Shown one piece after another: positions 1 through 10,110 of a DNA stretch of 64,000 nt. The position numbers and the translations under genes were made by a program. Positions within the stretch are counted from its first letter, which is position 1. Every line of letters begins with the position of its first letter. Source of the stretch: Bog-532 sp963830385 (GTDB lineage: Bacteria; Actinomycetota; Actinomycetes; Streptosporangiales; Streptosporangiaceae); contig CAWHMD010000002.1 of the NCBI GenBank assembly GCA_963830385.1, forward strand, positions 806,001-870,000, written 5' to 3'. The notes beneath the pieces were generated by a model. It worked only from the letters and a program-made list of their open reading frames with translations. It was not told the DNA's origin and searched no databases.

Positions 1-1075
1 CGAGATGAGCCAGAATGGCGCGTTGTCTCTCGTAAGAAGCCCCGTATTCAAGCACTTCTGAGGCTACCTGCAGCTCTTCGAGACAGCCAAGCCGGTCAGC
101 GGTGGGCTCCAGCTCGCGAACGAGCTCGTAAAGCTCATCGCGCAGAGGCGCTGTCGTTCCTGACTCGTCGGTGATCACCGTCGCGTCAAGACCATATCTC
201 GTCGCACGCCACTTGTTGTCGCGAACGACCCAAGACGACGGACTCGGCAGCCGGTACCCCCGGTCCAGCTGGGCGTCGAACAGCTGCACCAGGCTCTGCG
301 AAAGCGCGGTGACCATCGCGACCTCCCGAGCGGTGGACAGGCCGTCGAACATGCGGATCTCGATCGTGCCCAGATCAGCGTGCGGACGGATGTCCCACCA
401 GACCTCCTTGATGCTGCGGATGGTCCTGGCCCGCAGCAACGTGTCCATGTACTCCTCGAACTCACCCCAGTCCGAGAGCCGGTGCGGAGGGCCCGCAGTC
501 GGCAGGTCGCCGAAGACAATCGCCCGGGTCGAGGCGAGCCCGGTGTCCTCCCCGTTCCAGAACGGGCTGGACGCGGTCAGCGCGAGAAAATGCGGCAGAT
601 ACGAAGCGAGGGCATTGACGATTGGTATCGCCTTGCTCCCGTCGCGCAACCCCACGTGCACGTGAACGCCGAAAGTCTGGATCCTCCGGGCGAGCCACTG
701 CATTTGCTCGACGATTTCCGCGTAGCGCTTTATAGGCGCCATCTTCGCGTCACGCCAGTTGCTCACGGGATGTGTGCCGGCGCAAGCCAGAACGATACCG
801 TGATTTTCCGCACTGCGCCGGAGTTCGGCGATACTCTTCTCCAGGTCGGCCCGGGCCTCGGAAACCGTGCTGCAAATACCGGTTACGATCTCGACGGTCG
901 ACTGCATGAGCTCGTGCCGGATATGCGGGTGCTCGCCACTGCCGTCGAGGCCGGCCAGCCCGGCCAGCACCTGGCCGGCGTCCTGCCGCAGCAGCCTGGT
1001 CTGCGCGTCGATGAGCTGCACTTCCCACTCGACTCCGAGCGTGGGTCCCTGGGAGGGATTCCAGCTGATGGCCAC
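1..1075 (-). CDS. YbdK/GCS2-family carboxylate-amine ligase, C-terminus cut by window edge
   Basis: Likely joins the gamma-carboxylate of glutamate to an amine such as cysteine, in the cytoplasm. The 358 visible residues begin VAISWNPSQGPTLGVEWEVQ and include the GCS2 hallmarks FGVHVHVGLRDGSK and IRPHADLGTIEIRMFDGLS. The GTG start at 1075 has AGCGGAGGT six bases upstream, and no other start fits. The family is normally about 370-400 residues, so only a short C-terminal piece is missing. It is transcribed away from the carboxypeptidase gene across a gap of about 420 bp. The natural substrate is uncertain: in actinomycetes relatives include EgtA-like glutamate-cysteine ligases as well as proteins of unknown role. 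Confidence 0.85.
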   Translation of the reverse strand, partial: MAISWNPSQGPTLGVEWEVQLIDAQTRLLRQDAGQVLAGLAGLDGSGEHPHIRHELMQSTVEIVTGICSTVSEARADLEKSIAELRRSAENHGIVLACAGTHPVSNWRDAKMAPIKRYAEIVEQMQWLARRIQTFGVHVHVGLRDGSKAIPIVNALASYLPHFLALTASSPFWNGEDTGLASTRAIVFGDLPTAGPPHRLSDWGEFEEYMDTLLRARTIRSIKEVWWDIRPHADLGTIEIRMFDGLSTAREVAMVTALSQSLVQLFDAQLDRGYRLPSPSSWVVRDNKWRATRYGLDATVITDESGTTAPLRDELYELVRELEPTADRLGCLEELQVASEVLEYGASYERQRAILAHL

Positions 1076-1494
1076 GACCGACCTCCGCTTGCGCACACGA
1101 TTTCAAGGCATACGCGAAATTGAATGTGTACAGATATGAGGGAAAAAGAGGATTTGGTGGCTCAAATTGATTGCGGATGATTAGTCAGGATGGAAAAAGG
1201 GCCGCGCGGTCAGTCCTGGCGGGCGCTGCGGAGCCCGGCAATCAGCCCATCGCGGGGGACACGCCGCGAATCCGCGGATACTCGCCCGGCCGGGCTGCCT
1301 AGCTTGGATCGCGGCCGGAAATCCGTAAGCTGGCCAGCGCCCGCGGACGAATCCGGTCGGCAATCCGGGCGTACGCTCCATGACCTCCAGATTACGGCTA
1401 CGGCTCACGTCGGCGGCAGTCCCGCCCTACCATCCTGTGGGTCCCCAGTGACGCCAGGCCGGGCGAAGACGCTGGTATCAGTGAAAGGAGAGCG
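1076..1494. other. Divergent intergenic region
   Basis: This 419-bp stretch separates the GCS2-type gene (minus) from the carboxypeptidase gene (plus). The part nearest the GCS2 gene, about 1105-1190, is markedly AT-richer than the surroundings and probably holds its promoter. Open frames on both strands here have no recognisable protein features. I see no convincing -10/-35 pair or repeat. Confidence 0.4.
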
Positions 1495-1518
1495 GTGAAG
1501 GCTAGGGTGCACTGGTGA
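1495..1518 (+). CDS. Possible 7-residue leader peptide before dacA
   Basis: GTG AAG GCT AGG GTG CAC TGG TGA encodes V-K-A-R-V-H-W. AAAGGAGAGC at 1484-1493 is well placed for this GTG but about 22 bases from the GTG of the carboxypeptidase. The leader's TGA overlaps that downstream GTG (GTGA), which would allow translational coupling. This is inference from spacing only. Confidence 0.3.
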   Translation: MKARVHW

Positions 1519-2744
1519 CGGAGCGTATTCATTCGACTCTGTTCAGGGTCTCCTTGATCCTCACCGCCTGCGTGGTGGCCTGTACCGGGGCCGGGATCGG
1601 CGCGTTCAGCCCGCCCGTCCAGGCGGCCGGGCCGCCGGCCGCCGAGACCGCCCAGGGCCGGGCGATCGCGTCGCAGCTGCTGGCCCAGGCCCGCACGACG
1701 GCTACCCCCAAGGACCTGACCACCGTGGGCGGCCGCCAGCTGGCCAGTTCGGGCGTGGTGGCCAACTACCCGTCCGCCGCGACCCCGCGGCTGCCCGGCA
1801 TCGGTTGCTCGGCCTACACGATCGCGGACGCCGGCACCGGTCAGGTGCTCGCGGCCAAGGACGCGCACGGCCAGCTCCGGCCGGCCAGCACGCTGAAGAT
1901 GCTGACCGCGACCACCCTGATCCCGCTGCTCAACCCCGGCGCCTGGGTCACCGCCTCGTCCCAGGCCGCGCACGTCGAGCCGAACATCGCCGGGCTGGTC
2001 GCCGGGTCCAGCTACCGGGTCTCCAGCCTGTTCGACGCGCTGCTGCTGATCTCGGCCAACGACGCCGCCATCGCCCTGGCCCAGGCCACCGGCTCACTGA
2101 GCAGCGGCATCACGCTGATGAACGCCGAGGCCCACCACCTGCAGGCCTACGACATCGCCGCCAAGGACCCCAACGGGCTGGACGCTCCCGGCCAGCATGT
2201 CTCCGCTTACGACCTGGCTCTGGTCGCCCGGGCGGCGCTGAGCGAGCCGGCCTTCCTGCGCTACGACCAGACCCACTCGGTCACGTTCAAGGCCAGCCCG
2301 AACAAGATCGAGACCCTGTACAACCAGAACTCGCTGCTCACCACCTACCCGGGCGGCATCGGCGGGAAGATCGGCTGGACGTCGGCGGCCGGCGCGACCT
2401 ACGTCGGGCTGGCCAAGCGAAACGGCGTGACGCTGATCGTGACCGAGCTGCACTGCCCGGCGCTCACCGAGATCAACTACGCCAAGACGCTGCTGAACTG
2501 GGGCTTCGCCCAGGACGGCAAGGTGGCGGCGGTCGGCAGGCTGGTCAGCCCGCTGCCGCTCAGCCCGGTCCCGGGTGTCCCCACGTGGGTGCCGAGCGCG
2601 GCGGCCGAGCCCGTGACCGCGGGCAGCCTGACCGCCGGGCGCGTCCCCAGCGGGCTGGCGGCGGCGTCCATCGCGCTGATCGGGTTTGCGGCCGCCGCCG
2701 CGGTCGTGCTCATCCTGCTCCGCCGCCGGTCACCGTCGCGCTGA
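1515..2744 (+). CDS. dacA: D-alanyl-D-alanine carboxypeptidase (S11 family)
   Basis: Serine peptidase that trims the terminal D-Ala from peptidoglycan pentapeptides outside the membrane. A signal peptide (about residues 1-38) precedes the catalytic motifs: S-T-L-K at 125-128 (nucleophile Ser125), S-A-N at 180-182, and GGKIGWTS near 283, where KIG stands for the usual KTG. Residues about 380-400 form a hydrophobic segment followed by RRRSPSR, a C-terminal membrane anchor. The 409-residue length fits the family. The GTG start at 1515 lacks its own close ribosome-binding site; the nearest AGGAG serves a tiny overlapping frame, suggesting coupling. It converges on trpS. Confidence 0.88.
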   Translation: MTERIHSTLFRVSLILTACVVACTGAGIGAFSPPVQAAGPPAAETAQGRAIASQLLAQARTTATPKDLTTVGGRQLASSGVVANYPSAATPRLPGIGCSAYTIADAGTGQVLAAKDAHGQLRPASTLKMLTATTLIPLLNPGAWVTASSQAAHVEPNIAGLVAGSSYRVSSLFDALLLISANDAAIALAQATGSLSSGITLMNAEAHHLQAYDIAAKDPNGLDAPGQHVSAYDLALVARAALSEPAFLRYDQTHSVTFKASPNKIETLYNQNSLLTTYPGGIGGKIGWTSAAGATYVGLAKRNGVTLIVTELHCPALTEINYAKTLLNWGFAQDGKVAAVGRLVSPLPLSPVPGVPTWVPSAAAEPVTAGSLTAGRVPSGLAAASIALIGFAAAAAVVLILLRRRSPSR

Positions 2745-2787
2745 CCCGGCCGCCGACCACTACGGCCGTGCGGAGCCGGGGCTGGGC

Positions 2788-3807
2788 TCAGCGGTCGCCG
2801 CGGTCCATCCGCGGGACGAAGCCCACCCGGTCACGCACCGCGTCCATCGTCCGCCGGGCCACCTCGCCCGCCTGTTCCGCGCCGTGGGCCAGCACCTGAT
2901 CCAGATGGCCCTCATCGGCGAGCACCTTTTCCGTCTTTTCCCTGATGGGCGTGAACGCCGCCACGACGGCCTCGGCCACATCCTTCTTGAACGCGCCGTA
3001 CCCGCCGCTGCCGTACTTGTTCTCCAGCGCGCTGATCGGCTCCCCGGTCAGCGCGGAAAAGATCCGCAGCAGGTTGGTGACGCCCGGCTTGGCCTCTTCG
3101 TCGGCCCGGACCTCGCTGCCGGGGTCGGTGACCGCGCGGGCGATCTTCTTGCGGATACGCGCCGGGTCGTCGAGCAGGTCGACGATGCCCTGCGGGGAGG
3201 AGGCCGACTTGCTCATCTTGATCGTCGGGTCCTGCAGGTCCGCGATCCGGGCGGCGGCGGGCGGGATGTAGGCCTCCGGGAGCACGAACGTCTCCCCGAA
3301 CCGGTGGTTGAAGCGCTGACCGAGGTCACGGGTCAGCTCCAGGTGCTGGCGCTGGTCCTCCCCCACCGGCACCTGGTCGGCCTCGTACAGCAGGATGTCG
3401 GCGGCCTGCAGGATCGGGTAGGTGAACAGGCCGACCGAGGAGGCGTCGGCGCCGCCCTTGGCCGACTTGTCCTTGAACTGCGTCATCCGGTTCGCCTCGC
3501 CGAAACCGGTGATACAGCTCAGCACCCACTGCAGCTCGGCGTGCTCGGGGACGTGGCTCTGCACGAACAGCGTGCAGCGATCCGGGTCGAGCCCGGCCCC
3601 GAGCAGCTGAGCGGCCGCGACCCGGGTCCGGCGGCGCAGCAGCTCGGGGTCCTGCCGCGTGGTGATCGCGTGCAGGTCGACCACGCAGTAGAACGCGTCG
3701 TGACTGTCCTGCAGGCCCACCCACTGCTTGACCGCGCCCAGGTAGTTCCCCAGGTGGAACGAGTCGGCCGTGGGCTGGATGCCGGAGAGCACACGAGGCT
3801 TGGTCAT
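2788..3807 (-). CDS. trpS: Tryptophan--tRNA ligase
   Basis: Class I aminoacyl-tRNA synthetase that charges tRNA-Trp in the cytoplasm. The HIGH-type signature appears as SFHLGNYLGAVKQW near residues 16-29, and the KMSKS loop as TIKMSKSASSPQG near 195-207. The 339-residue length is normal for bacterial TrpRS. It is downstream of guaB3 on the same strand but separated by two GC-rich hairpins, so it probably has its own promoter. Its 3' end lies 43 bp from the convergent carboxypeptidase gene. Confidence 0.95.
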   Translation of the reverse strand: MTKPRVLSGIQPTADSFHLGNYLGAVKQWVGLQDSHDAFYCVVDLHAITTRQDPELLRRRTRVAAAQLLGAGLDPDRCTLFVQSHVPEHAELQWVLSCITGFGEANRMTQFKDKSAKGGADASSVGLFTYPILQAADILLYEADQVPVGEDQRQHLELTRDLGQRFNHRFGETFVLPEAYIPPAAARIADLQDPTIKMSKSASSPQGIVDLLDDPARIRKKIARAVTDPGSEVRADEEAKPGVTNLLRIFSALTGEPISALENKYGSGGYGAFKKDVAEAVVAAFTPIREKTEKVLADEGHLDQVLAHGAEQAGEVARRTMDAVRDRVGFVPRMDRGDR

Positions 3808-3839
3808 GCCCGGAAGTCTATGAGGAGGGCCGTGCTGCC

Positions 3840-3882
3840 CCGGGGGACGACCCCCGGAACCCCCGATGCGGGCTTCGCCCGC
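3840..3882 (-). terminator. Two tandem hairpins between guaB3 and trpS
   Basis: Stem CCGGGGG/CCCCCGG (3840-3846 and 3851-3857, loop ACGA) is followed by GCGGGC/GCCCGC (3868-3873 and 3877-3882, loop TTC). Both stems are perfect. They lie immediately after the guaB3 stop and before trpS. There is no T-tract, as is common for actinobacterial terminators. Confidence 0.5.
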
Positions 3883-3884
3883 GA

Positions 3885-5069
3885 CTAATAGCGCTGGCGC
3901 GGGATCGGGCCGGTCCCACTGCCCGGTGAGCCGACCGAGTTCTGGGGGTCGCGGGGGGCGCCCGGCGCCACCACCACCTCGACCCGCTGGAACTCCTTCA
4001 GGTCGGAGTACCCGGCGGTGGCGATGGTCCGGCGCAGCGCACCCATCAGGTTCATCGAGCCGTCCGGGACCTCGGACGGGCCGTGCAGGATCTGCTCCAG
4101 GGTGCCGGACGTGCCCACGTTGACGCGGACCCCCCGCGGCACCTCGGGGTGGCTGGCCTCACTGCCCCAGTGGAAGCCGTTGCCCGGCGCCTCGGCCGCC
4201 CGGGCCAGCGGGGAGCCGACCATCACCGCGTCCGCCCCGCAGGACAGGGCCTTGGCCATGTCGCCGCTGCGGGTCATGCTGCCGTCGGCGATCACGTGCA
4301 CGTAGCGGCCGCCGGACTCGTCCAGATAGTCCCGCCGGGCCGCCGCCACGTCGGCGATCGCGGTGGCCATCGGCACCGCCACCCCGAGCACCGCCGCGGT
4401 GGTGTGCCCGGAACCGCCGCCGAAGCCGACCAGCACGCCGGCCGCCCCGGTCCGCATCAGGTGCAGGGCCGCGGTGTGGGTGGCGCACCCGCCCACGATC
4501 ACCGGCACGTCCAGCTCGTAGATGAACTGCTTGAGGTTGAGCGGCTCGGCCCGGCCGGACACGTGCTCGGCCGAGACCGTGGTGCCGCGGATGACGAAGA
4601 TGTCCACCCCGGCGTCGATGACGGCCTTGTAGTAGCGGGCGGTCCGCTGCGGGGACAGCCGGGCGGCGGTGGCCACGCCGGCCGCCCGGACCTCTTCGAT
4701 CCGGCGGCCGATCAGCTCCTCCTTGATTGGCTGGGCGTACATCTCCTGCAGCCGCCGGGTGGCGGCCTGCTCGTCCAGCTCGGTGACCTCAGCGATCAGC
4801 GGCTCGGGATTGTCGTAGCGGGTCCACAGGCCTTCCAGGTCGAGCACGGCTAGGCCGCCCAGCTGGCCGATCGCGATCGCGGTCCGCGGCGAGACCACGC
4901 TGTCCATCGGGCAGGCGATCAGCGGCAGCTCGAACCGGTAGGCGTCGATCTGCCAGGCGATCGAGACCTCCTCCGGGTCCCGGGTCCGGCGGGCCGGCAC
5001 GATGCCGATCTCGTCCAGGGAGTACGCACGCCGGCCGCTCTTGCCCCGGCCGATTTCCACTTGAGTCAC
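3885..5069 (-). CDS. guaB3: GuaB3-family IMP dehydrogenase-related protein
   Basis: A TIM-barrel IMPDH/GMP reductase paralogue that lies directly downstream of guaB in many actinobacteria. It begins TQVEIGRGKSGRRAYSLDEI and, unlike true IMPDH, has no CBS pair. The loop that carries the catalytic cysteine in IMPDH (GSICTT in GuaB here) reads GFGGGSGHTTAAVLG, so the nucleophile is absent. The phosphate-binding part VIADGSMTRSGDMAKA is kept. The GTG start at 5069 follows an AAGGA-type site, 36 bp after guaB, in one operon. The true reaction is uncertain: GuaB3-type proteins elsewhere have been linked to GMP reductase activity. Confidence 0.88.
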   Translation of the reverse strand: MTQVEIGRGKSGRRAYSLDEIGIVPARRTRDPEEVSIAWQIDAYRFELPLIACPMDSVVSPRTAIAIGQLGGLAVLDLEGLWTRYDNPEPLIAEVTELDEQAATRRLQEMYAQPIKEELIGRRIEEVRAAGVATAARLSPQRTARYYKAVIDAGVDIFVIRGTTVSAEHVSGRAEPLNLKQFIYELDVPVIVGGCATHTAALHLMRTGAAGVLVGFGGGSGHTTAAVLGVAVPMATAIADVAAARRDYLDESGGRYVHVIADGSMTRSGDMAKALSCGADAVMVGSPLARAAEAPGNGFHWGSEASHPEVPRGVRVNVGTSGTLEQILHGPSEVPDGSMNLMGALRRTIATAGYSDLKEFQRVEVVVAPGAPRDPQNSVGSPGSGTGPIPRQRY

Positions 5070-5105
5070 AGGTCTCGCTGTCCTTGCTGTCTCAGCTGTC
5101 TCGGG

Positions 5106-6599
5106 TTACGGCCGGCGGCCGCTGTAGTTCGGCGCCTCGACGGTCATCTGGATGTCGTGCGGGTGGGACTCCTTCAGGCCCGCCGCGGTGATCTGGACGA
5201 ACCGGGCGCGCTGGAGGTCGCTCATGGTCCGGGCGCCGCAGTAGCCCATGGCCGCCCGCAGCCCGCCGACCAGCTGGGTGGCCACCGCGGCGAGCGGGCC
5301 CCGGTACGGCACCTGGCCCTCCACGCCCTCGGGGACCAGCTTGTCCTCGCGCAGCACGTCGTCCTGGAAGTAGCGGTCCTTGGAGTAGGACCGGCCGCCC
5401 CGCTCACGGTTGCGCATCGCGCCGAGCGAGCCCATGCCCCGGTAGAGCTTGTACTGCTTGCCGTTGATGAACACCATCTCGCCGGGCGTTTCCTCACAGC
5501 CGGCCAGCAGGCTGCCCAGCATCACGGTGTCGGCCCCGGCCGCGATGGCCTTGGCGATGTCACCGGAGTACTGCAGGCCACCGTCGCCGATCAGCGGGAT
5601 GTTGGCCGGGCGGGTGGCCTGGGCCGCCTCGTAGATCGCGGTGACCTGGGGCACGCCCACCCCGGCGACCACCCGAGTGGTACAGATCGAGCCGGGCCCG
5701 ACGCCGACCTTGACCCCGTCCGCGCCCACGTCGATCAGGGCCTGGGCGCCGGCCCGGGTGGCCACGTTCCCGCCGATCACCTCGACGCCGGTGTTGGCCT
5801 TGAGCTGCCGGACCATGGTGAGCACGGCGGTCTGGTGGCCGTGGGCGGTGTCCACGATGAGGAAGTCGACCCCGGCGTCTATCAGCGCCTGGGACCGGCT
5901 CTTGGCGTCCTCGCCGACGCCGACGGCCGCGCCGACGACCAGCCGGCCGCCCGGGTCCTTGGTCGCGAGCGGGTACTCCTCGCTCTTGGCGAAGTCCTTG
6001 ACCGTGATCAGCCCGAGCAGCCGCCCGGCGTCGTCGATGAGCGGGAGCTTTTCGACCTTGTTGCGCCGCAGCAACTCCAGGGCCGCGTCCGGCGCCACCC
6101 CGACCGGGGCCGTGACCAGCGGCATCTTGGTCATGACGTCGGACACGGGGCGGCTGCGGTCGGTCTCGAAGCGGATGTCGCGGTTGGTCACGATGCCGAG
6201 CAGGATGCCCGCCTCGTCGGTGACCGGGAGGCCGGAGATCCGGTACTGCCCGCAGATCCGGTCCACGTCGCCCACGGTCGCGTCCGGTGTGCACGTCACC
6301 GGGTCGGTGATCATCCCCGCCTCGGACCGCTTCACCACGTCGACCTGGTGGGCCTGATCCTCGATGGCGAGGTTGCGGTGGAGGACGCCGACACCGCCGT
6401 TGCGGGCCATGGCGACCGCCATCCGTGCTTCGGTCACCGTGTCCATGGCCGAGGACACCAGCGGCATCCGCAGGCTGATCTTGGGCGTGATCCTGGTGCT
6501 GGTGTCAGCCTCAGCGGGCAGCACGTCTGATGCGGCCGGCAGCAGCAGTACGTCGTCGAACGTCAGGCCGGGCGGGGCGAACTTCTCATCCACGGTCAT
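5106..6599 (-). CDS. guaB: IMP dehydrogenase
   Basis: Oxidises IMP to XMP with NAD+, the committed step to guanine nucleotides. The barrel begins at LTFDDVLLLPAASDVLP, is interrupted by two CBS domains (about residues 95-210), and carries the catalytic loop GVGPGSICTTRVV with the active cysteine and the flap NRERGGRSYSKDRYFQDD. I start at ATG 6599, preceded by GAAGG, giving 498 residues as in other actinomycete IMPDHs. An in-frame ATG at 6641 would add 14 residues but has a poor ribosome-binding site. It forms an operon with guaB3; guaA, the next enzyme, is about 6 kb away. Confidence 0.95.
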   Translation of the reverse strand: MTVDEKFAPPGLTFDDVLLLPAASDVLPAEADTSTRITPKISLRMPLVSSAMDTVTEARMAVAMARNGGVGVLHRNLAIEDQAHQVDVVKRSEAGMITDPVTCTPDATVGDVDRICGQYRISGLPVTDEAGILLGIVTNRDIRFETDRSRPVSDVMTKMPLVTAPVGVAPDAALELLRRNKVEKLPLIDDAGRLLGLITVKDFAKSEEYPLATKDPGGRLVVGAAVGVGEDAKSRSQALIDAGVDFLIVDTAHGHQTAVLTMVRQLKANTGVEVIGGNVATRAGAQALIDVGADGVKVGVGPGSICTTRVVAGVGVPQVTAIYEAAQATRPANIPLIGDGGLQYSGDIAKAIAAGADTVMLGSLLAGCEETPGEMVFINGKQYKLYRGMGSLGAMRNRERGGRSYSKDRYFQDDVLREDKLVPEGVEGQVPYRGPLAAVATQLVGGLRAAMGYCGARTMSDLQRARFVQITAAGLKESHPHDIQMTVEAPNYSGRRP

Positions 6600-6821
6600 G
6601 GCACCTTCAGCGACACGGGCGGGTTGTGGGATTGCCTCCATCCTAATGAGGGCGTCGCACCGCCCGGGGCGAAGCTGGTGTGACGTCCCTCAACGCCCCA
6701 AGTGCCCCGATCCGTGGTTCGGGCGGACTGGTGAGGCCCACTACATACGAGCCCGGAGCTGATGGGGCCTGCGGGCTGGGCGCGGCGCGAGGGCCGGAGG
6801 GGGCGCCAGGCTGCTGGTGCG

Positions 6822-7298
6822 CTAGGCGAGGTTGGCCGCCCAGGTCAGGCACTGGTCGACGTCGGGGCGGGTCAGGCCGATGGCGGGGTTGATGTCCAGG
6901 AGGAGGGCCGGCACCCCGCGGGCGGCTGCCTAGCTATGAGCTTCAGGTGTCAGCGCGTCGTCGAGCCAGGCCAGGGGCCTGGTGCCGGCGTACTGGGACA
7001 CGGCGGGGAGCTTGCCCCCGGGAGGAAAGGGCGCCGGCGGCATCGGGATCACCGGCAGCGCGTCCAGGCCCAGTAGCGGGGCCAGGCGCCAGTTGGCCTC
7101 TTCTTCCCAGGCGGTGGCCCACACCAGCGTGAAGTGCGAGCCCAGCTCGCGGAGCCAGTCCCCGTGCCCCGCGCACACCCGGACCGGCTCCTCGCCGGGG
7201 AACAGCACGTGCTCCGCGTACCCCGGCGGGCAGGCCGGGGCGGCGAAGGGGTTGAGCACCCCGTCGATGTCCAGCAGGAGCAGCGGGCGGCCAGTCAT
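6822..7298 (-). pseudogene. HAD-like hypothetical protein interrupted by an amber codon
   Basis: The frame starts at ATG 7298 with TGRPLLLLDIDGVLNPF, a HAD-type DxDG motif, and continues through TLVWATAWEEEAN and RPLAWLDDALTPEAHS, then meets TAG at 6930-6932. The same frame resumes without any shift as AAARGVPALLLDINPAIGL and ends at 6822. Relatives I remember have this tail, usually with Trp near the stop position, so TGG-to-TAG is the simplest lesion. Without readthrough the product is 122 residues and lacks its last 35. Its ATG overlaps the stop of the GNAT gene (ATGA), so the two form an operon. Confidence 0.75.
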
Positions 7299-7840
7299 GA
7301 CCCGTCCGGGCGGAGTAGTGAGCCGACCCAGGCGTCGACCCGGTAGCCGCGGTGGAGGAGACGGCGGCGCAGGGTCGCCTCGATCAGGAAGCTGGCCTTC
7401 TCGGCGACGCGGCGGGAGGCGAGGTTGCCGACCTCGCAACGCCATTCGATGAGGGCCAGGTCCGGGGCGGTGAACGCCCACCGGCAGAGGGCCCGGACGG
7501 CGGCCGTGGCCACGCCCCGGCCGCGGGCCCGGGGGTCCGTCCAGTAGCCGATCTCGGCCGCGCCGGGCTCGTGCGGGCGCAGGTCCAGGCCGACCCGCCC
7601 CAGCCGGGCGCCGTCCGCGGCGGAGGCGACCAGGAACTCGGCCCGGCTCCCCGCGTCCCAGGCGGCCAGCGTCATCTGCCGGACGAAGAACTCCGCGTGC
7701 TCGCGCCGGTAGGGCGCGAACACCTCGGACAGGTTGCGCTGGACGGCGGGATCCTGCGACACCTCGCAGACCCAGCCGATGTCGTCCTCGGCGAACGGCC
7801 GCAGCACGATCGGCCCGGCCTCGATCACAGGCGGCGGCAT
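7295..7840 (-). CDS. GNAT-family N-acetyltransferase (RimJ/RimL-like)
   Basis: Acetyl-CoA-dependent transferase of the ribosomal-protein/aminoglycoside-like acetyltransferase_3 type. It begins PPPVIEAGPIVLRPFAEDD, and the acetyl-CoA loop is the basic stretch DPRARGRGVATAAVRAL near residues 108-124, followed by VGNLASRRVAEKASF, the usual asparagine-containing region. The 181-residue length is normal. The substrate is unknown. It is translationally coupled (ATGA) to the broken HAD gene downstream and lies beyond the groEL end. Confidence 0.82.
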   Translation of the reverse strand: MPPPVIEAGPIVLRPFAEDDIGWVCEVSQDPAVQRNLSEVFAPYRREHAEFFVRQMTLAAWDAGSRAEFLVASAADGARLGRVGLDLRPHEPGAAEIGYWTDPRARGRGVATAAVRALCRWAFTAPDLALIEWRCEVGNLASRRVAEKASFLIEATLRRRLLHRGYRVDAWVGSLLRPDGS

Positions 7841-7927
7841 GCCAGCATCCTCGCGCAGGCCGCGCCGGAACGCGAAACGGCGGGCCGGCTCGCAGAGCCG
7901 GCCCGCCGTGACGGTGAAGCGGTGTAA

Positions 7928-9556
<1,629 letters not shown>

Positions 9557-9614
9557 TGACTGCTACCTCACCCTGCGGTTTTCACATCAAAATTCGCATG
9601 ATGAACGCGCGGCA

Positions 9615-9651
9615 AGGGCGCCCGGCCACGCCTCGGCGGGCCCGGCGCCCT
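9615..9651 (-). repeat. Hairpin in the groES-groEL gap
   Basis: AGGGCGCC at 9615-9622 pairs with GGCGCCCT at 9644-9651 across a 21-nt spacer. It lies between the groES stop and the groEL start and could reduce readthrough or serve as an RNA processing site, lowering groEL relative to groES. No U-tract is present. Confidence 0.4.
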
Positions 9652-9676
9652 CAGCCACGCATTCGCTGCGTTGTTC

Positions 9677-9988
9677 TTACTTCTCGACGACGGCGAGGAC
9701 GTCACGGGCGGAGAGTACGAGGTACTCCTCACCCGAGTACTTGACCTCGGTGCCGCCGTACTTGCTGTACAGCACCACGTCACCGACCTTGACGTCGACC
9801 GGGACGCGCTTGGCGCCCGCGTCGTCGAAACGGCCGGGCCCCACCGCAAGGACTTCGCCCTCCTGGGGCTTCTCCTTGGCGGTGTCCGGGATAACGAGAC
9901 CAGACGCCGTGGTCTGCTCCGCCTCGAGCGGGCGGACCACGATGCGGTCCTCGAGCGGCTTGAGAACAACCTTGGTGGCGGTCGTCAT
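9677..9988 (-). CDS. groES: Co-chaperonin GroES
   Basis: Heptameric 10 kDa lid of the GroEL chamber. The 103-residue protein starts TTATKVVLKPLEDRIVVRP, has the mobile loop TTASGLVIPDTAKEKPQEG that contacts GroEL, and ends ARDVLAVVEK. It is first in the heat-shock operon, about 95 bp downstream of a CIRCE element, so it should be repressed by HrcA and induced by heat. Confidence 0.97.
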   Translation of the reverse strand: MTTATKVVLKPLEDRIVVRPLEAEQTTASGLVIPDTAKEKPQEGEVLAVGPGRFDDAGAKRVPVDVKVGDVVLYSKYGGTEVKYSGEEYLVLSARDVLAVVEK

Positions 9989-10083
9989 TAGGCTGACCTC
10001 CCCCTCTGGAAGGCTAAAAGGTAACTGCTAGAGAGGGCGACCACAGCGGCCTGCCGTCGCGGGGATCAGACTGCTTCGTCGCG

Positions 10084-10110
10084 TTAGCACTCTCCTTGCC
10101 TGAGTGCTAG
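10084..10110 (-). promoter_or_regulatory. CIRCE element (HrcA operator) of groES-groEL
   Basis: TTAGCACTC, nine bases, GAGTGCTAG: the CIRCE inverted repeat with one mismatch to the TTAGCACTC-N9-GAGTGCTAA consensus. It lies upstream of groES on the minus strand. By established knowledge the HrcA repressor binds here; hrcA is not in this window. Confidence 0.93.

Noticed and set aside
1190..1498. 102-codon frame in the gap before dacA
   Set aside because: No ribosome-binding site, no conserved features, and composition like intergenic DNA.
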